Of a stretch of DNA of 64,000 nt, positions 1 to 12,929 are shown one piece after another. The translations under genes and the position numbers were made by a program. The notes beneath the pieces are model-generated. The model had not been told where the DNA came from, did not search any database, and saw only the letters and a program-made list of their open reading frames with translations. Source of the stretch: Neodiprion pinetum (Eukaryota; Arthropoda; Insecta; Hymenoptera; Diprionidae); the NCBI RefSeq assembly GCF_021155775.2, contig NC_060237.1, positions 30,615,257 through 30,679,256 of the forward strand. The letters are read 5' to 3'. The stretch's first letter is position 1. Each line of letters starts with the position of its first letter.

Positions 1-2600
1 TATTCAAGACCTGCGAGAGGTGAATGAATATCTCTTCTACCTGAACGATCATTCCGATACCATTTTTCGGTAAGCCGTGGCATGTGAACCACTTCGGCAT
101 ACATTGCTCCGTGCTATTTGTTCGAGGGCCTATCAGATTTTGGATACTGGAATTGGGTGGATAATCCGATTAGTCAGCGTCAAACAGAGCCAAACCGCAT
201 AGACGTCCGGTACAAAACGGACCGTGCATCTCTTTGCTGCTCATACTCGTGCATACTTGTGGTGCAAATGCCGCGTTGGAGTTTACAGTTGGATGAAAAA
301 AAGTTTCGAATGATGGGAGGGGGGGAAACCTCTGACAAATACGTATGTACGAGAGAGATAAGTATCGAAACGGGTATACCGACGAAGGTCACTAATTATT
401 TATTGTAACTTTAATTAGCAATTAGAGAACGCGTTAATTGTGCCCTGTAGTAATTGGCTCCCCTCTGCCCTCCGCCATCCGCAGTTGTCGTTCGAGAACT
501 GCGTGCGGCCGCATGCTTTCCCGTTTCCGTGTATACATACAATTATATGTTACGTACAAAATCTGACCCTTCGCAGTGGATCAGGTCGTTGGATATTCGA
601 TCGGGATCCGAAATGTTGCAGCTGGAGCTGAAAATTGAAATTTTGTGTTTACACCGGCAGCTCTAAACGGGTTAAAAAGCTTGCCCGGTTTCGATATGTG
701 CGTTTTTAGATTCATTTTTCACTCATGCGCGGCTGACCAACTCTATTTGATTAACGTTTATTTTTGCAGTAATTCAATAATCTGAAACGAAAAAAATTTG
801 CGGCGTAATATTTTTTCGGAACAATTTATTATTGTCACGTATAAAAAGATGAGTTTGAACCTCAAATACATCGGGGATTATATATTTTCCAATATCGGGT
901 GAAATTTTTTTTTAAAATATGTCGCCACTTTGCCTCCGTTATTTGAAATTTCAATATCCTTTTAATCCTATGCGTAAGTATTTTCACGAATTGAGCAGCG
1001 TTATGGAAAAATTTTCAATGGAGCAAAAGCAGCGCTTAGGATTTTGACGATCGCTTTGTAACAGAAATTTCGACTGTCTCAGAGTCCCAAGCCTTTGACC
1101 ACCCTTCTTCTACTTCCAAGTCTTCGGTTCCGTCGAACTTTGACCGCTCTGCATCCGGCCCACTTTGACTCGCAGGGTGGAACTGGATAATAATTTCAAG
1201 AGCATCAACTTTCTTCACAGCGATAACGAATAAAGGGACGCGAGTAAGCGGCGTGACGACGCGAACACCGTTGCGGATCCTTAATTGATCGATTCGAGCG
1301 TCACGGTCCGGCCGTCGTGAAAGTTCCGCGTCCGGCGTCGCGCCGCATCGTGTCGGGCGAAAAAGAATCGATCTGGGGGGGCGACGGGACGCAAAGATTA
1401 GCGGACCGGTCCATTAGAGGGTCCATTAAGGGGTGATTTCACCCCCGCTCTCCGAACGGCGATGCTGCCGGCGGACCAACGCTCAATTGAGCATCGACCG
1501 TCGCCCCCGTTTGTCCGGCAGACCCAGGATCGCTGCACCTCGCAGGTACCTCCCGGAACCCCGTTGCACCAACGGGAACCGGGCATAATCAGCCGAAATG
1601 AAGTACCGACGTCCCCGGGGCAGCCGGCTGCTGTGTCCCTGGAGCGTGATGTGTCCTCCCTAATTACAACGTCCGCTGGTGTTCCCTCCGCAATCTCCGG
1701 ACCCTGGAACAGGGACGGTTCGATGCGGCTGCGAGTGCGGAATCGGACCGTGCCACCCTCCCTCCTCGTCGTCGATACGACGCGAACCCCGTGACCCCTA
1801 TCCCTCCGAATTTCAAACTACAACAATGTTCGGCGGAAGGGTTGAAGAGGCAGGGGTGGGTTGTGGTGAATTCGCTATCAGCTGGACAGGGAGAAGTTTG
1901 TGGATATCGATTTTCGAAAGAACTGGGATACAGATTTTTCGCCCGATTTTCATCAACCCCACGGAATCCCCTCAACTCAGCCGTCGATCCATGGTCGCCG
2001 ATCAATTTAAACATAATTAATCCTATAATTTAGTTACAAAGATGATTACTTTCCAGGCGACTTTTGTATCCGATTACAGTCCACTCGATACGCGTGAAAT
2101 GACGGGACAGATCGAAATTATACCGTCCGTTAGGCTAGCGGATGGATATTGGGTAGCAATATCTGAGAAGAAGGCTAAGAGCAAGGCGGCGATCCGTCGT
2201 AGCCCTGATCTCGGGGTGCGATCTTTACTGCGTGAAATCCATTATTTTCCCTCATCCCCCCCCCCCCCCCCCCCCCCCCCCGCCAGCCCTACGATCCGCC
2301 ATTAGATCTCTCGAGGTGATTTTCAACGCGGCGTTTTCGTTTAGCAGTTTTTCTTCCGGTTGTCCGGCTTATGACGGCCGGCGGCCCCACGTAGGTACGT
2401 CTATGCCCACCCTTTCCCCATCCGCCGTTTCGCGCCCCTTATGTCCGAGTCCGGTCGGCGATCATTGCCGCAGGTTTATACACGGGGGTAAGATTTATTT
2501 GGCCGTTTTTTCCACCTCGCGTTTTTGATTTTCCGTTTTTTCCTCCCCCCGTCTCTGCATTTCACTTGTGCTTCTTTTTCATCGCCGTCCAGGGACGACG
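1..2600. other. gene-free stretch, no gene recognised
   Basis: Open frames here are short, overlap on both strands and show no domain, signal peptide or splice-site pattern that I can support. The part from about 1,250 to 1,800 is GC- and CpG-rich. The only distinct sequence is the homopolymer C run near 2,256. Confidence 0.5.
2256..2281. repeat. poly-C homopolymer, 26 nt
   Basis: This is an uninterrupted run of 26 C residues. It makes proline-rich shadow frames that should not be read as protein. Its length is likely to be unstable and prone to sequencing error. Confidence 0.9.
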
Positions 2601-2628
2601 TCGCAGCGTGCGAACGGCGCTACGAGGC

Positions 2629-2635
2629 ATAAATA
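2629..2635 (+). promoter_or_regulatory. candidate TATA box (ATAAATA)
   Basis: The sequence GGCATAAATAGGCC is a TATA-like element in a GC-rich setting. It lies about 345 bp upstream of a short ATG frame that starts like a signal peptide (2,974). No Inr was tested. A TATA-like match can occur by chance, so this is only a candidate. Confidence 0.3.
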
Positions 2636-2973
2636 GGCCAAACTCCGGTGGGTCTCGCCTCTTCCGTGTCCGGTGTCCGGTGTCCGCGGTGTCCGCCAGG
2701 ATTCATTACCTCTCTATTCAACTGCAGACGGCACACTTGAGTCGCTGCTTGCAGCTCTCGCCCTCCGGTCTCACGACCCGCGACCCCTTATACCGCGACT
2801 CGAACTAAAACTAGCGACTACTCGGAACTTCTGACTTCAGACTTATACGACCCTGTTCCAACCAGTGACCGCAACACCCGCGGTTCGACCCAGACTTGCA
2901 CCGTCGTCTTATGATTAATCGCCTTACGCCGAATACGCCGCTCGCCGTTCACTAATCCTCAACTCATGTCACA

Positions 2974-3020
2974 ATGTTGTCGATTTTAACCACGGGATAT
3001 TTGTTCGTCATACTCACCGT
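2974..3020 (+). CDS. candidate signal-peptide first exon, unconfirmed
   Basis: An ATG opens a short hydrophobic frame, MLSILTTGYLFVILT. It could be the start of a secreted protein if spliced at GTAATA (3,021). Unspliced, it ends at TAA two codons later. A possible acceptor follows at 3,069-3,070 (TTGATTTTAG). Joining there gives only about 40 residues, ending near 3,135. Against it: two upstream ATGs in the putative leader open short overlapping frames, and no known family is matched. This may be an untranslated or chance feature. Confidence 0.22.
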
Positions 3021-5867
3021 GTAATACTTATCTTCCGTGCTTCATTTTATTATACCCACTTTGATTTTAGCTTCAATAAACTCTCGACCCTGATCAATTT
3101 AAAGTGTCGCATTCAGCGTCTTCTGAACTGTGTGTAGAAAATCGTTGCGCAATTTGAACGGATTGAATTGACGAAGGGATGAAAGACCAGAAATTGTTTG
3201 ATGGGCTGTTTTATAAACAGTGTTTAGTATTGAATGAAAAACTGATATCCATGTAAGCATTGAGAACCAGTCTGTTACAGCTTCCGAGCTATAAACAGCG
3301 TCAATTAATTTTGGCTTGTATACCCATGGGTCTCGAATTGAATAGAGAACACTTGTGTGTACGATGAATATACGGGGTGTGGGTGACTTCCTTCCTTCGT
3401 CTAGGCGGGGGCGGCGAACGCTAGCGGTTGATAATTAATTCAAACGACACCCCGAGTGGTACGGCATAAAACCCGCGATAGATAGCCGGCTGTATTGAAT
3501 CCTATAAATGCTTTCACTAAATTGATCCGCGCCGGTGAAACGGGTCGGGACTGTCAGCGTGTCAACTTCCGATCGAGGGTGTGTGTGTATCGTGTCAAGC
3601 ACAAACAGACCAGCCTTCCGATATCCCGTCAGCCCTCGATGCGGGCGGGGGTGAAAACGGAACGCTCGATCCGACGAGAGTCGAGCCCATTAAATAGTCG
3701 AATGCATCGGGATCTTTGAATTTATGGATAAGATTTATGGCTGGCGTGGCGTACCGGCACAACGCGAGTCGCTGAGAGCTGGGGAACGGCGATTTTTAAA
3801 ACGAAAAAATCCACGCGGCTGAGGTATAAGGTACTTAAAATCTCATTTATATCTCACCGTTATCTTCGAGTACATAAATTACGCTTGTTTACCCAGCTAG
3901 CGAGTCAGCTGGTGGTAACCATATCCCGTGTTACCAGCGTGTGGTACAAGGAGTAGAATTTTGTAAGTTATAAATAATCATCACGGTCAACGTTGCGACA
4001 ATTTATACGGAGCAATGTCAATTTCTGATCCCGATTCAAATTCTCTCCTTGAAAGGTCAGCCGACGTGACACGGATGTACGTTTTGACCGCCACGACGCC
4101 ACTTGCGGATTCCCGTAAATATTTCACTAAACCTCTACGACCCTTCGACTCCCAGGCAACGTTTCAATCGTCTTGGGGCGGAAAATCAGCAGCCGAAAGT
4201 CGGAAATGTGGGTCGTGCCTCTTTTACCTCGAGGACCTTCGCACTCGGTCTGAACCTCGCACGCTTTTCAACACCAGCACGCGTTCTCCTAATTATACGG
4301 ATACCTTAACCGGGTGAGTTTGAGTTCAATAGAGGTGAGAAGCCGCTGTTGGGGCGGGGAAAAATCAATTAAATACCGGGAAAAGCGTCTGGTTAAACAT
4401 CTTTTGGCCGAAGGACTTCAACCGTTTGAATTTTAATCATAATAGACAGTTTTGAAAAGGAAAATTCCGAAACGATTACCAAATTGTGATGAGTTGATTG
4501 CACCGTAGATTTTGTTGCGGAACGAAGTCAGCATTTCACATTTAATGATCACGTTTGTTCCACGTCTTCAATTTCTTTTTGTATCTTACCGCCTCTCTAT
4601 TTCATGTATACTTAAAGAAGCGGGAAAGTTGAACTTTCACTTAACGTCCACGTTTCGATCTCTAACAAATTACATTCGTACATTTTCACACGGGCGTCTA
4701 CCTATCTAATAAATTTTTTATCCAATGACATCGCGAGAAGCAATGAAAGGATTTTGATCGTACTGTTCTAAATCAATACCTTTCGTTCTAACTTGAAACT
4801 GATTGGGTTTGAAAACAAAGCAACTCATCTGCAGCCGAACTATTTGATGGCATACAAATTGTTTCATCTAACACAAAAGATTCAGGTATAATTTTAACTC
4901 TGGTTCGGTTTCGCTCAATCATTAGATTCGGAGCAAAATCGGCCAGTCTGTACACGAGCTTTTGCATCGATAAAAGTTCATTTGTAAAAAATTCTTATTT
5001 CCAAAAATAACGACGGTAGCGATAAGTTCAGTCAATTTCCCCGCTTGTTCGTTTCGCAATCTTCTGAGAGAAAGCATTTCTCTGTTGCTGTTCAGGACCG
5101 CGTCGCATCGTCCGGAAATAAAGCTCGAAAGTGTGTTTCAGGTTAAGCAGGGTGAAAAGAAAAAAAAAAAGAAAACGCGAAATGCGAAATTAATTTACGA
5201 GCGCCTCGGTGTGGCGGTACGGCACTCGGCAGGGCAGCTCCCTAAAGGTGCTCTTAAAGACTGGCAGGCAGATGTAATGCACGCCCTCGTCCAACCGAGA
5301 TGGACGAAACGACGCGACGTCGCGAAGCGCGGCAGGCGTTTCGGGCCCAAGACCGTAAAACTTTAACGCCCCGGATCGTTCAACTCTGAGGCCGAACTTG
5401 CCCAAGTTTTACGGATTATAAATGTTCCGTTTGACCGAAAACATTTTCTCTGCGCGCGTGAAACTCCATGTAAAATTTCCCCGTGTTACCTTTCCGCTCC
5501 GGAGAGTTAATTGAATTCGGAAAAGTGAATAAATAAAAATTGAAGCGATTCCCGATGCGACGCGATATCGCGCCACTCGGTCTCGATTCATTTGTTTGCT
5601 TTGATAAGCCGGAAAAGCTTGTTTACTCGATCAACCGTCGGTGCAACTACATTCACTTCCGAACGTCACGCCGAGATAGAGTGACTAGGTTTCGACGCAA
5701 GCTCGAGATTAGATGAAACGCAGAGCTTGCAGCCTTCAGCTAGCGCAGATAACGAGATGATCGTTACCGGTCGCTGCGAGCTTGTTATTCCGGTTGACGT
5801 GTTTATTCCTACATCCCGTTGACGTTTTTTCGCTCACGCACCTGCTCAGTGAGAGCGGAAAAATCGC

Positions 5868-5922
5868 TTCTCTCTCTGTCCCCCTCTCTTTCTCTCTCTC
5901 TCTCTCCCTCTCTCTCTCTCTC
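5868..5922. repeat. CT microsatellite, interrupted
   Basis: This is a tract of (CT)n with C-rich interruptions. On the opposite strand it reads (GA)n, the type of tract bound by GAGA-factor-like proteins in insects, but no promoter is evident next to it. Confidence 0.85.
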
Positions 5923-8688
5923 GGTGAGCTTTTATTCGGGCGTTGAAAAGACGTCCTAACTCGGTCGCGGCCGAGTCGATGGCACTGTGTAAGCCGGATT
6001 AAATGCCCGGAAAAAAAAATCCGAAAAGAGAGACGCGGCCGTCGTATAGGCGACGCAAAGCTCTCTATGTACGCCTAAAGAAATAGGCGAACGAACTTGA
6101 ATGAGAGATCCGCCCCTCGACGAGACGAAACGACGAACCCCGGATACACCGAGTATTGCGCCCTCTTAATATCCGTCCTCCCAAAAAGAGTCGCCAACGC
6201 CGCGCTTTCACAGTCGAGAGAGGTAAATGCTGCACGATCAAACGAGATCTCAACGACTTGAAAGACACCCCGTCGCGTCGGCCTATCACCCAACATTGCC
6301 CCTCTTACCATCCTTCTTCTTATTCTTCTTATTCTTCCGATTCTCCCCCTCTTCCTGAGCTGATGCCTGTCTTTTTGTTGGCGGGAGTCACTTTCTCCAT
6401 CGGCAACCCACCGAATAGTAGGTACCTACACCGAATTCCAGCTCTTTCACTTTAATTCACGTCTCACACTTGACTTGGCCTGTTAAGGGTGTAGGGTGTT
6501 GTTGCCCTCCACCCTCGAATCGCCACTCCGCCGTACTTTGGCGTATTTCACTTTTAAATTTCGCGAGTATCTTCCCCTCCTCACCCTCTTCCTCCTTCTC
6601 CACCCCTCGTCACGTTGATGCGATTTTAATTGTTTCGATCGGTTTTCCACTCGGCAATGTTTTCCGTCCTCCCATCCCCTCGACCTCCGTCATCCTGCGA
6701 TATTTTCTGACGGCCGATCATTAGCCTTCCTGCAGTACGTCTATCAACTGTACTTACCTATTACAGTCTGCCCTGCACTGTCAAATGCATCACGCGACTG
6801 TTACATTCAATTTACTCAAACCACATTTGTTACTATAGGTACACTTGTACCCTGAATGCACACTTGAAAACAAATCGAATTAGTAGCGCGAATAAAAGCG
6901 CCTCTGTGAATGCAGGTATAATCTCGTCTTATCGTTTCTGAAAAGAAGAAGAACTGTAAAAAACCGTTTGCCAAGTAAAGAATATGTTTGTTGTAGAATA
7001 GACGTAGAGTACCGGGGGTGGAAAGCTCTATGCCAAACACGAACGAACCCGGGGTAGGTACAAACACATAAGAGGGTACGAAGCACGCATTGTTGTTGGA
7101 GCGAGGGGGACGTGGGCAGGGCGTGGGGATGGGGGTGGAGGTGGGGGTCGGGGTGGGTAGTATATCTTAGCGGCAGCTTGTGCACGAACGCGAAAGCGAG
7201 CTAACGCTGCCACAACGTAGTGCCCGAGTTCCAGGGAAGAAAAAGTTTCAATAATTAATTTTACCTCGGACAACGCGAGACTCGTTATTCAACCTCTTTC
7301 GGGAAACTCTTTCCTTGTTTCGAACTGACGAGCAAGACTATTTCACGTTCATTTACCTTCTTCTGAAATTTTTGAGTACCTGCTTTGTTCGTTTCTTCTT
7401 CATTGTTCGTCGTTTGGCTGTATCGAATTGAAGTAAAGACGAATCATGCATCGCCACTCGAACAATTTCCATAATCAACAAGATACGATTAGCTTGACGC
7501 GTTGACTGCACGCGTGCAATCATAATTCAGATTTGAAGATACGTTATCGGAATCTCAGAGTGTCAATTATCTCAAGATTATGGAGACAAGGCTCTCACCC
7601 ATGTGTGTATAAACGGTAAAAAATGTGACTTTTTTAATGTACGTATATATCTAATCACAAATCAATTTATTCTGTGATAGATGAAACATTAAAATGATCG
7701 ATTAACGGTGAATGAAAATAGCGTTTTCAATATTGAGAATGAAAACTCGAACAGATTCACTTTCTCTTGGAATATATTATGTTCAATATCCCAAAATTAC
7801 CCGCACGCTGAACAATTATATATTGTCCATATATTGAACAACAGCGTTGTATCCATGATCTCTGTTCCGAAAAATCTACTTTTTCTTCCTCAACGTTACC
7901 CCGCCTGCGTTTCCTTCAACGATCAGGCAATGTTGCATTCATTTGTTCATCTGCATTTCGTACCGTACCACTGGAACACTCTGTGAGTATAAACGTAGAA
8001 AGCAAGTGCAACACTATGAGGGATTCGTACGAAGCTGGTCGTTTCATCTCCGTTTTTCTCTAGGCATTAGCTCGAATCGTACGATCCATTCAACAAAATC
8101 AGCAATACGGATCAGATCATTCCTGCCGCACAAGAAAGACCCGAACCGGTAGTTTATCAGACTGGAACCGCAACTCGGCGATGCGTTTCCTCGTTGAAAT
8201 GAGAAAATAGTTGAAAATCGAGGGCTAGATGAAGTAGCACGCCGTGAAGAGCGACGCAGCCATTGGCTGTGTGCATTGGCAGTGCCACTGCGATAGTCTT
8301 GGTTTTCTCTAAAAACCATCGCGCCGGTCTTACTACGACGACGACCTTGCCCTGTGCAGGAATCGATGGAACGCGCAGGTTCTTCCGGGTCGACGATCGG
8401 TGTCAACTGAAGAGTGCAGGTCAGGCTGAGAAGTCAACTTTGAACCTTCGATTCGGGAGTGGGCAGCGCGTCCCTGGGGATCGGGAAACACGGGGTCCCG
8501 GCACTTGCAGACAATGCGTACCTACGGAGGAGGCGGACCTCCAGGGCGACGACGTCGAGGTCGGTTGCTGCGCGTGGCGGGAACACAATGCCCATTGTGT
8601 CTCGTCGACCGGGACGTAGGAATACCCGGAACAACGTAGAGCCACCCACGTGCCATGGAGTATTACTCCCTCCCTCCTTCTCTCTCCT

Positions 8689-8691
<3 letters not shown>

Positions 8692-8730
<39 letters not shown>
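8692..8730. repeat. CT microsatellite
   Basis: A nearly pure (CT)n tract of about 39 nt. It creates artificial Ser/Leu- and Arg/Glu-rich frames on the two strands, and these were discarded. Confidence 0.9.
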
Positions 8731-8733
<3 letters not shown>

Positions 8734-9530
8734 TTCGCAGTCTCTATCAGCAGCACGTACATGACGAATACGTCGGTGTGCTCCCAACGGATAATGGATA
8801 TTACCGTTTCTGTTGGAATAAAGAACTAACTACACACCGGCACTCTGTTGCGATGTGCTTCAACACCTCCTTCAAGACCACGGCCGATTCGCAAGACTGT
8901 ATGTTCGGGGCGTCTAGTTTGGATTTGCAATTCCCCTTCCCTGCCCGCCAAGACCGTTCATAGACAAGAAGTTCAATGAATGTAAAATCTCGAATTTTTT
9001 TTTCGCGACCATCACGTTCCCACGAGTCCTGCATCGCCAGTCGAACTCTTAAAGGATCTTAAAAGTCGATCTGGTTAACGTCTAGAATGGCTAATGGCAA
9101 ACCCAAGATAACAGTCATAGCGTAAGACTCCCAGGTTTGACAATAACTTAGTTTAGGTCTGTACAATCTTAAAAATAACTTGTGGATAATATTATGTTAA
9201 AGGAGCACAATATAAAAGAAACGCGGCTTGGCAAGGACCACTGTATACATTGCTCCGGATTCTTGTGTCTGTTGCATCGACCATTAAATCTGTTATAGCT
9301 GCCGATGAGGGAAAACAACAGAGGGAAGTATTTTCGCTTTTTGATTCCGCGAGTGATTGCGCAGCCGAAGAAAGAACGAATTGAGAGATCGGGAGCGGTT
9401 GAGCGGTGAAAGCGGGTGGCGCCCAGAATCACCGTGTAGGGCTCCAATATGCAAAAGTGCTGAATTCGCCCGTAAAACGCATACGGCGCGTGCCGATGCG
9501 GCAATAGCGAAAAGCTGTTCCTAGACGTCG

Positions 9531-9555
9531 GAAGAAGAAGAAGAAGAAGAAGAAG
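9531..9555. repeat. GAA trinucleotide microsatellite
   Basis: About eight GAA units in tandem, followed 90 bp later by an A-rich purine tract. No coding context is recognised. Confidence 0.85.
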
Positions 9556-9974
9556 GTTATCGGGAAATTGAGATCTCCTTGAGGCGAGTCGTTCACCGTG
9601 TTGCACAGTTGGAGTACGGAGTGCGGAAGTGAGGTGAAAACGAAAGAAAGAAAGAAAAAAAAAAGAAACAGTGGACAAAGAATTTAACATCGAAATGAAC
9701 ATCGCCGAGCGGGTGGAACCCCCGCAGCGCGAAGGATTATACTCTGGCATCCGAAACGAGGCTGTAACAAGTTTCGAAGTAATAACAGAGAAAGTTCGCT
9801 TTTGTAAGAAGGAGCGAACAATACAAACCTCGATGAACGTTTCGGGTGGTTGAGGAGGGTGGGATGGGGGTAAGAGGAGGGAAGGCTCTCCTCTCGTCTC
9901 TTAAAAAAAACTTTTTTATAATATCCAAAATTTGAATTTGAGCGCTAATTATTCGCGAGGCTCCTTCCTTCCAC

Positions 9975-10020
9975 CGACCCGACCCGACTCGACTCGACTC
10001 GACTCGCTCGCTCGCTCGCT
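9975..10020. repeat. GACTC and GCTC tandem repeat
   Basis: A short array of the pentamer GACTC (with earlier GACCC variants) passes into four copies of the tetramer GCTC. This looks like a compound simple repeat produced by slippage. Confidence 0.85.
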
Positions 10021-12877
10021 AAAATATTCATAATTTTTCTTTGCCAAAGTTTTCCTGCGAGCTTACGAATTTACCGCCCTTCCCTCCCCTCCTCGTCCCC
10101 CTCCCTCATCCACCCCCTTCTCCGCAAACCCCGAGACTGTTGCGCCGTTTCGCATTGTGGCCGGGCCGTGTCGCCGTATCAAAAGCCTTAGCACCCCCGC
10201 CTCTACCCTGGAATTGTAAACTAATGCTTCTTCGCCGGGAACAGCACCCGGTAGTCCCGGTTTCACGATTTCTTCCAAATTTAGGGGATTTTTGAGAGAC
10301 CAAGATAGGGGCGAGGTTTTTTATTTTAGGACAATTTAGCGGATTTCGTACGGGTGAATATTTTCAGCTAGATTCTAGTTTTGATTAAATCACCCATGAA
10401 ATTGAACCGAATGAAACTGTGTGTTTGAAACTTTTGTTCAATAAGAAATTACTACGTATATTACTTCTGTACGTTGCACAGTTTCTTGAAGTTAGCACTT
10501 TGCGGCTTCAAGCTTACTTTATGCTATTCGTTTCATTTGATAAATTTGCATTTCTTGATGATTTGCGATGCAGAGAGACCGCCTCTGGACTATAACCGAT
10601 GTATACTGCGGTACAAAGCGAGCGGGCATCAAACGACGGGAATACAGTTGGGCGATTGTCTGGAGCTTTCATTCCTGCAGCTGCACTCGCCTGCGTGCCA
10701 GCAGCGTACCTGCCGAGTTTGATACCCTTGTGAAGCGCCGGTTCTCGTCTTAACTCGGTAACCTGAGTCTCAAAGCGCTCTCTGTGCCTCGGCTCTCCGA
10801 GTTGCGGGCCACTTTCTTCTCTGCCCTGGGGGCTGCGCTGATAATTCAAAACGTACCCCGTACTGTATATTCTTTCTCCCTTCCCCTTTCGCCCCGAGCT
10901 GCAACGTCTGCTGAGGATAATAACTTTGGCGCACGATGCGTCGAAAGCGTATAAAATAATACCGGCGAGCTGATTGACGCCGAAACGACCGCTTATGCTG
11001 CTCGGGGGTGTTTGGCCCCCTAAGTAAATACATATGTCATGATTCCGAGGAAAGAAGTATCTGTCGAGGCTTTCTGTTTTTCACGGAATGATGAGAATTC
11101 TTGAAAGGGTTTTTCCGATCTCGCCCCGAGTCTCACAATCTTTAAACGCTTCTGAATAAAATCGATCCGCAAACTCTATTCGATATTAAAAGCTTGCAAG
11201 TGGCATAATGTAAGCAAAATATACTCAAGATGTTGGAGATTTTTCCGATATCACAGCTCAGGTCTTAGAGCTTAGAAAACGAGCTTCGGAGAGCAAGGTT
11301 CGCCGGTAATAGACTCGGTGCAGGGCGGCGAACAGCGGTTCATAAATACCTGATGCCTGAATACAAGACCGGCGTGTGCTGCGGTCAGGATAACCCGGAA
11401 ACCGAGCTGAGGCGAAACCGAGGAATCGGAAGAGCGGTGCGGAAACCGCGGCGGGCCGGCTCGCTGTTCGAAAATCAAAGCTCAAAATATACAAACGTAT
11501 AAAGTTGTACGCTTTTCCAGGCGTTAGAGGAAATTGACTAATCGCGAGCGATCCTTCCGTATCCCTCATACTCGCGGCTCGTTCCAAGCTGACAAGAACG
11601 CCGAGGTACGAGCGAATCGAGTTATAAATTTTGCAAAAGTAATTTCGGAACTCGGCTCTCTTCACAAGTGCCTCTTCGGCTCGGAGCCGCGGCCATATCA
11701 AGACATCAAAGTGATTCCCTAATATGATTACGAAAAAATTCACGGAGAGCCCGTTTTCTTCCTCTTTCCGCACCTCCGATGGACATCGGGTCGCAAGAAC
11801 GCGACCGGCTCGTCTTGTCAAAGGCTCGGAAATGCTTGCGGGGAAAATATTTTCGCTTTAGAAAATGCACTGATCGCGTTTTATCGACGCGGCATTTTTC
11901 TCATCTCCCACTTTCCCAAAGCTGTAACGTTTAAATACAGCCGAGGGAGAAAGCTCGCGGTATTACGAGTTTATTTATCGCCCGCTGATGCGGCGTGGAT
12001 GAAAAATTGCACCAACCGAGTTATCGCCCCGTGGCTCAGGCCGAATGGCTCGACGGCGATCGAGTTATCGGGTAACGCCGGGAACTCTTGAAACCACCGG
12101 GTAAGCACTCGAGATTCAGGCGGAATTGCAGCGCGGTTAGCGTTCCGCAGCTCCGGGTTTCGCCCCGCGTACGCGTCATAAGTGTATGTGTGCTCTACGC
12201 GTGCACGAAGACCCGGGATTTTTATTGAATAATTAAAAACGTCAGTGGCAGAGCCCGATGGCGTTGCAGCGGCTCTTGAAATTTGCATCGGTGGAAACGG
12301 GAGCGGATCGGCGAACGAACGGAAAACGGGAACGGAGAGAGAGAAGCCTCGACTGGGAGACGCTCGAGAAGCGCGTGTATGTGAGAAGGGGAAGAGGGGG
12401 GGGAGTTATTATTTTATAAAGGAAAATATTCTCCCTCGGCCAGCTGTAAATGCTCCGCCACCCCCTGTAGCACAAAAATCGACGACACGGGCTCTGGAAC
12501 TTTTCAATCTCTGCAACGTACTCGCCGCCACCACCGTTTAGCAATAAAACGGCTAGCGATGCGAGACGTGGCCTTTGTGATCCACGCTATCGCCGATCTC
12601 CCCCTTTCTACCCTCTTCCCTGGCTCCATCTTTCACCCCCTGCAAGCCTGCGTTTGGCGCCCCAGCAAACAACCGAGCAGCGACTGTTCAATCCTGCCTT
12701 TAATTTTATTTATTTTCTTTTTTTTTTTCTATGAATATGATATGAAATATAGGCTTGATTTTGGGTGTTTCTTCTTCTTTTTATTTTTGCGAAAAGTTGG
12801 GATTGTAGCATCAAAAGAAAATAACGAAATGGAATCTGAATGGGATAAACAGACTGTAATCTAAATCAATGAATGTA

Positions 12878-12883
12878 TTTATT
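12878..12883 (-). terminator. polyadenylation signal of the left-most CBM14 gene
   Basis: AATAAA on the minus strand, 47 bp beyond the TAA that closes the long frame (12,930). The two other cluster genes have AATAAA about 100 bp beyond their stops, so this is the probable 3' end. Confidence 0.6.
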
Positions 12884-12929
12884 TTTGCAATTTTCCTATA
12901 AGGACAATTACATATTTTATTGAGTTTGA

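Larger units (their letters stand above)
3136..12870. other. long stretch without a supported gene
   Basis: I find no domain-bearing exon on either strand. An ATG frame of 100 codons at 4,015-4,317 ends beside a GTGAGT donor-like site but has no recognisable content. A Cys-containing plus-strand frame at 8,263-8,619 begins without a convincing exon boundary. Microsatellites occur at about 5.9, 8.7, 9.5 and 10.0 kb. The stretch may be intergenic, intronic or regulatory. Confidence 0.45.

Noticed and set aside
4015..4317. 100-codon ATG frame ending beside a GTGAGT
   Set aside because: There is no domain, signal peptide or neighbouring exon. A frame of this length is common by chance in the window.
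8263..8619. Cys-containing plus-strand frame as a possible secreted domain exon
   Set aside because: Cysteine spacing matches no family I know, the start is not at a convincing exon boundary, and frames on both strands overlap it.
8421..8787. Arg/Glu-repeat frames across the CT microsatellite
   Set aside because: They are translations of a simple repeat.
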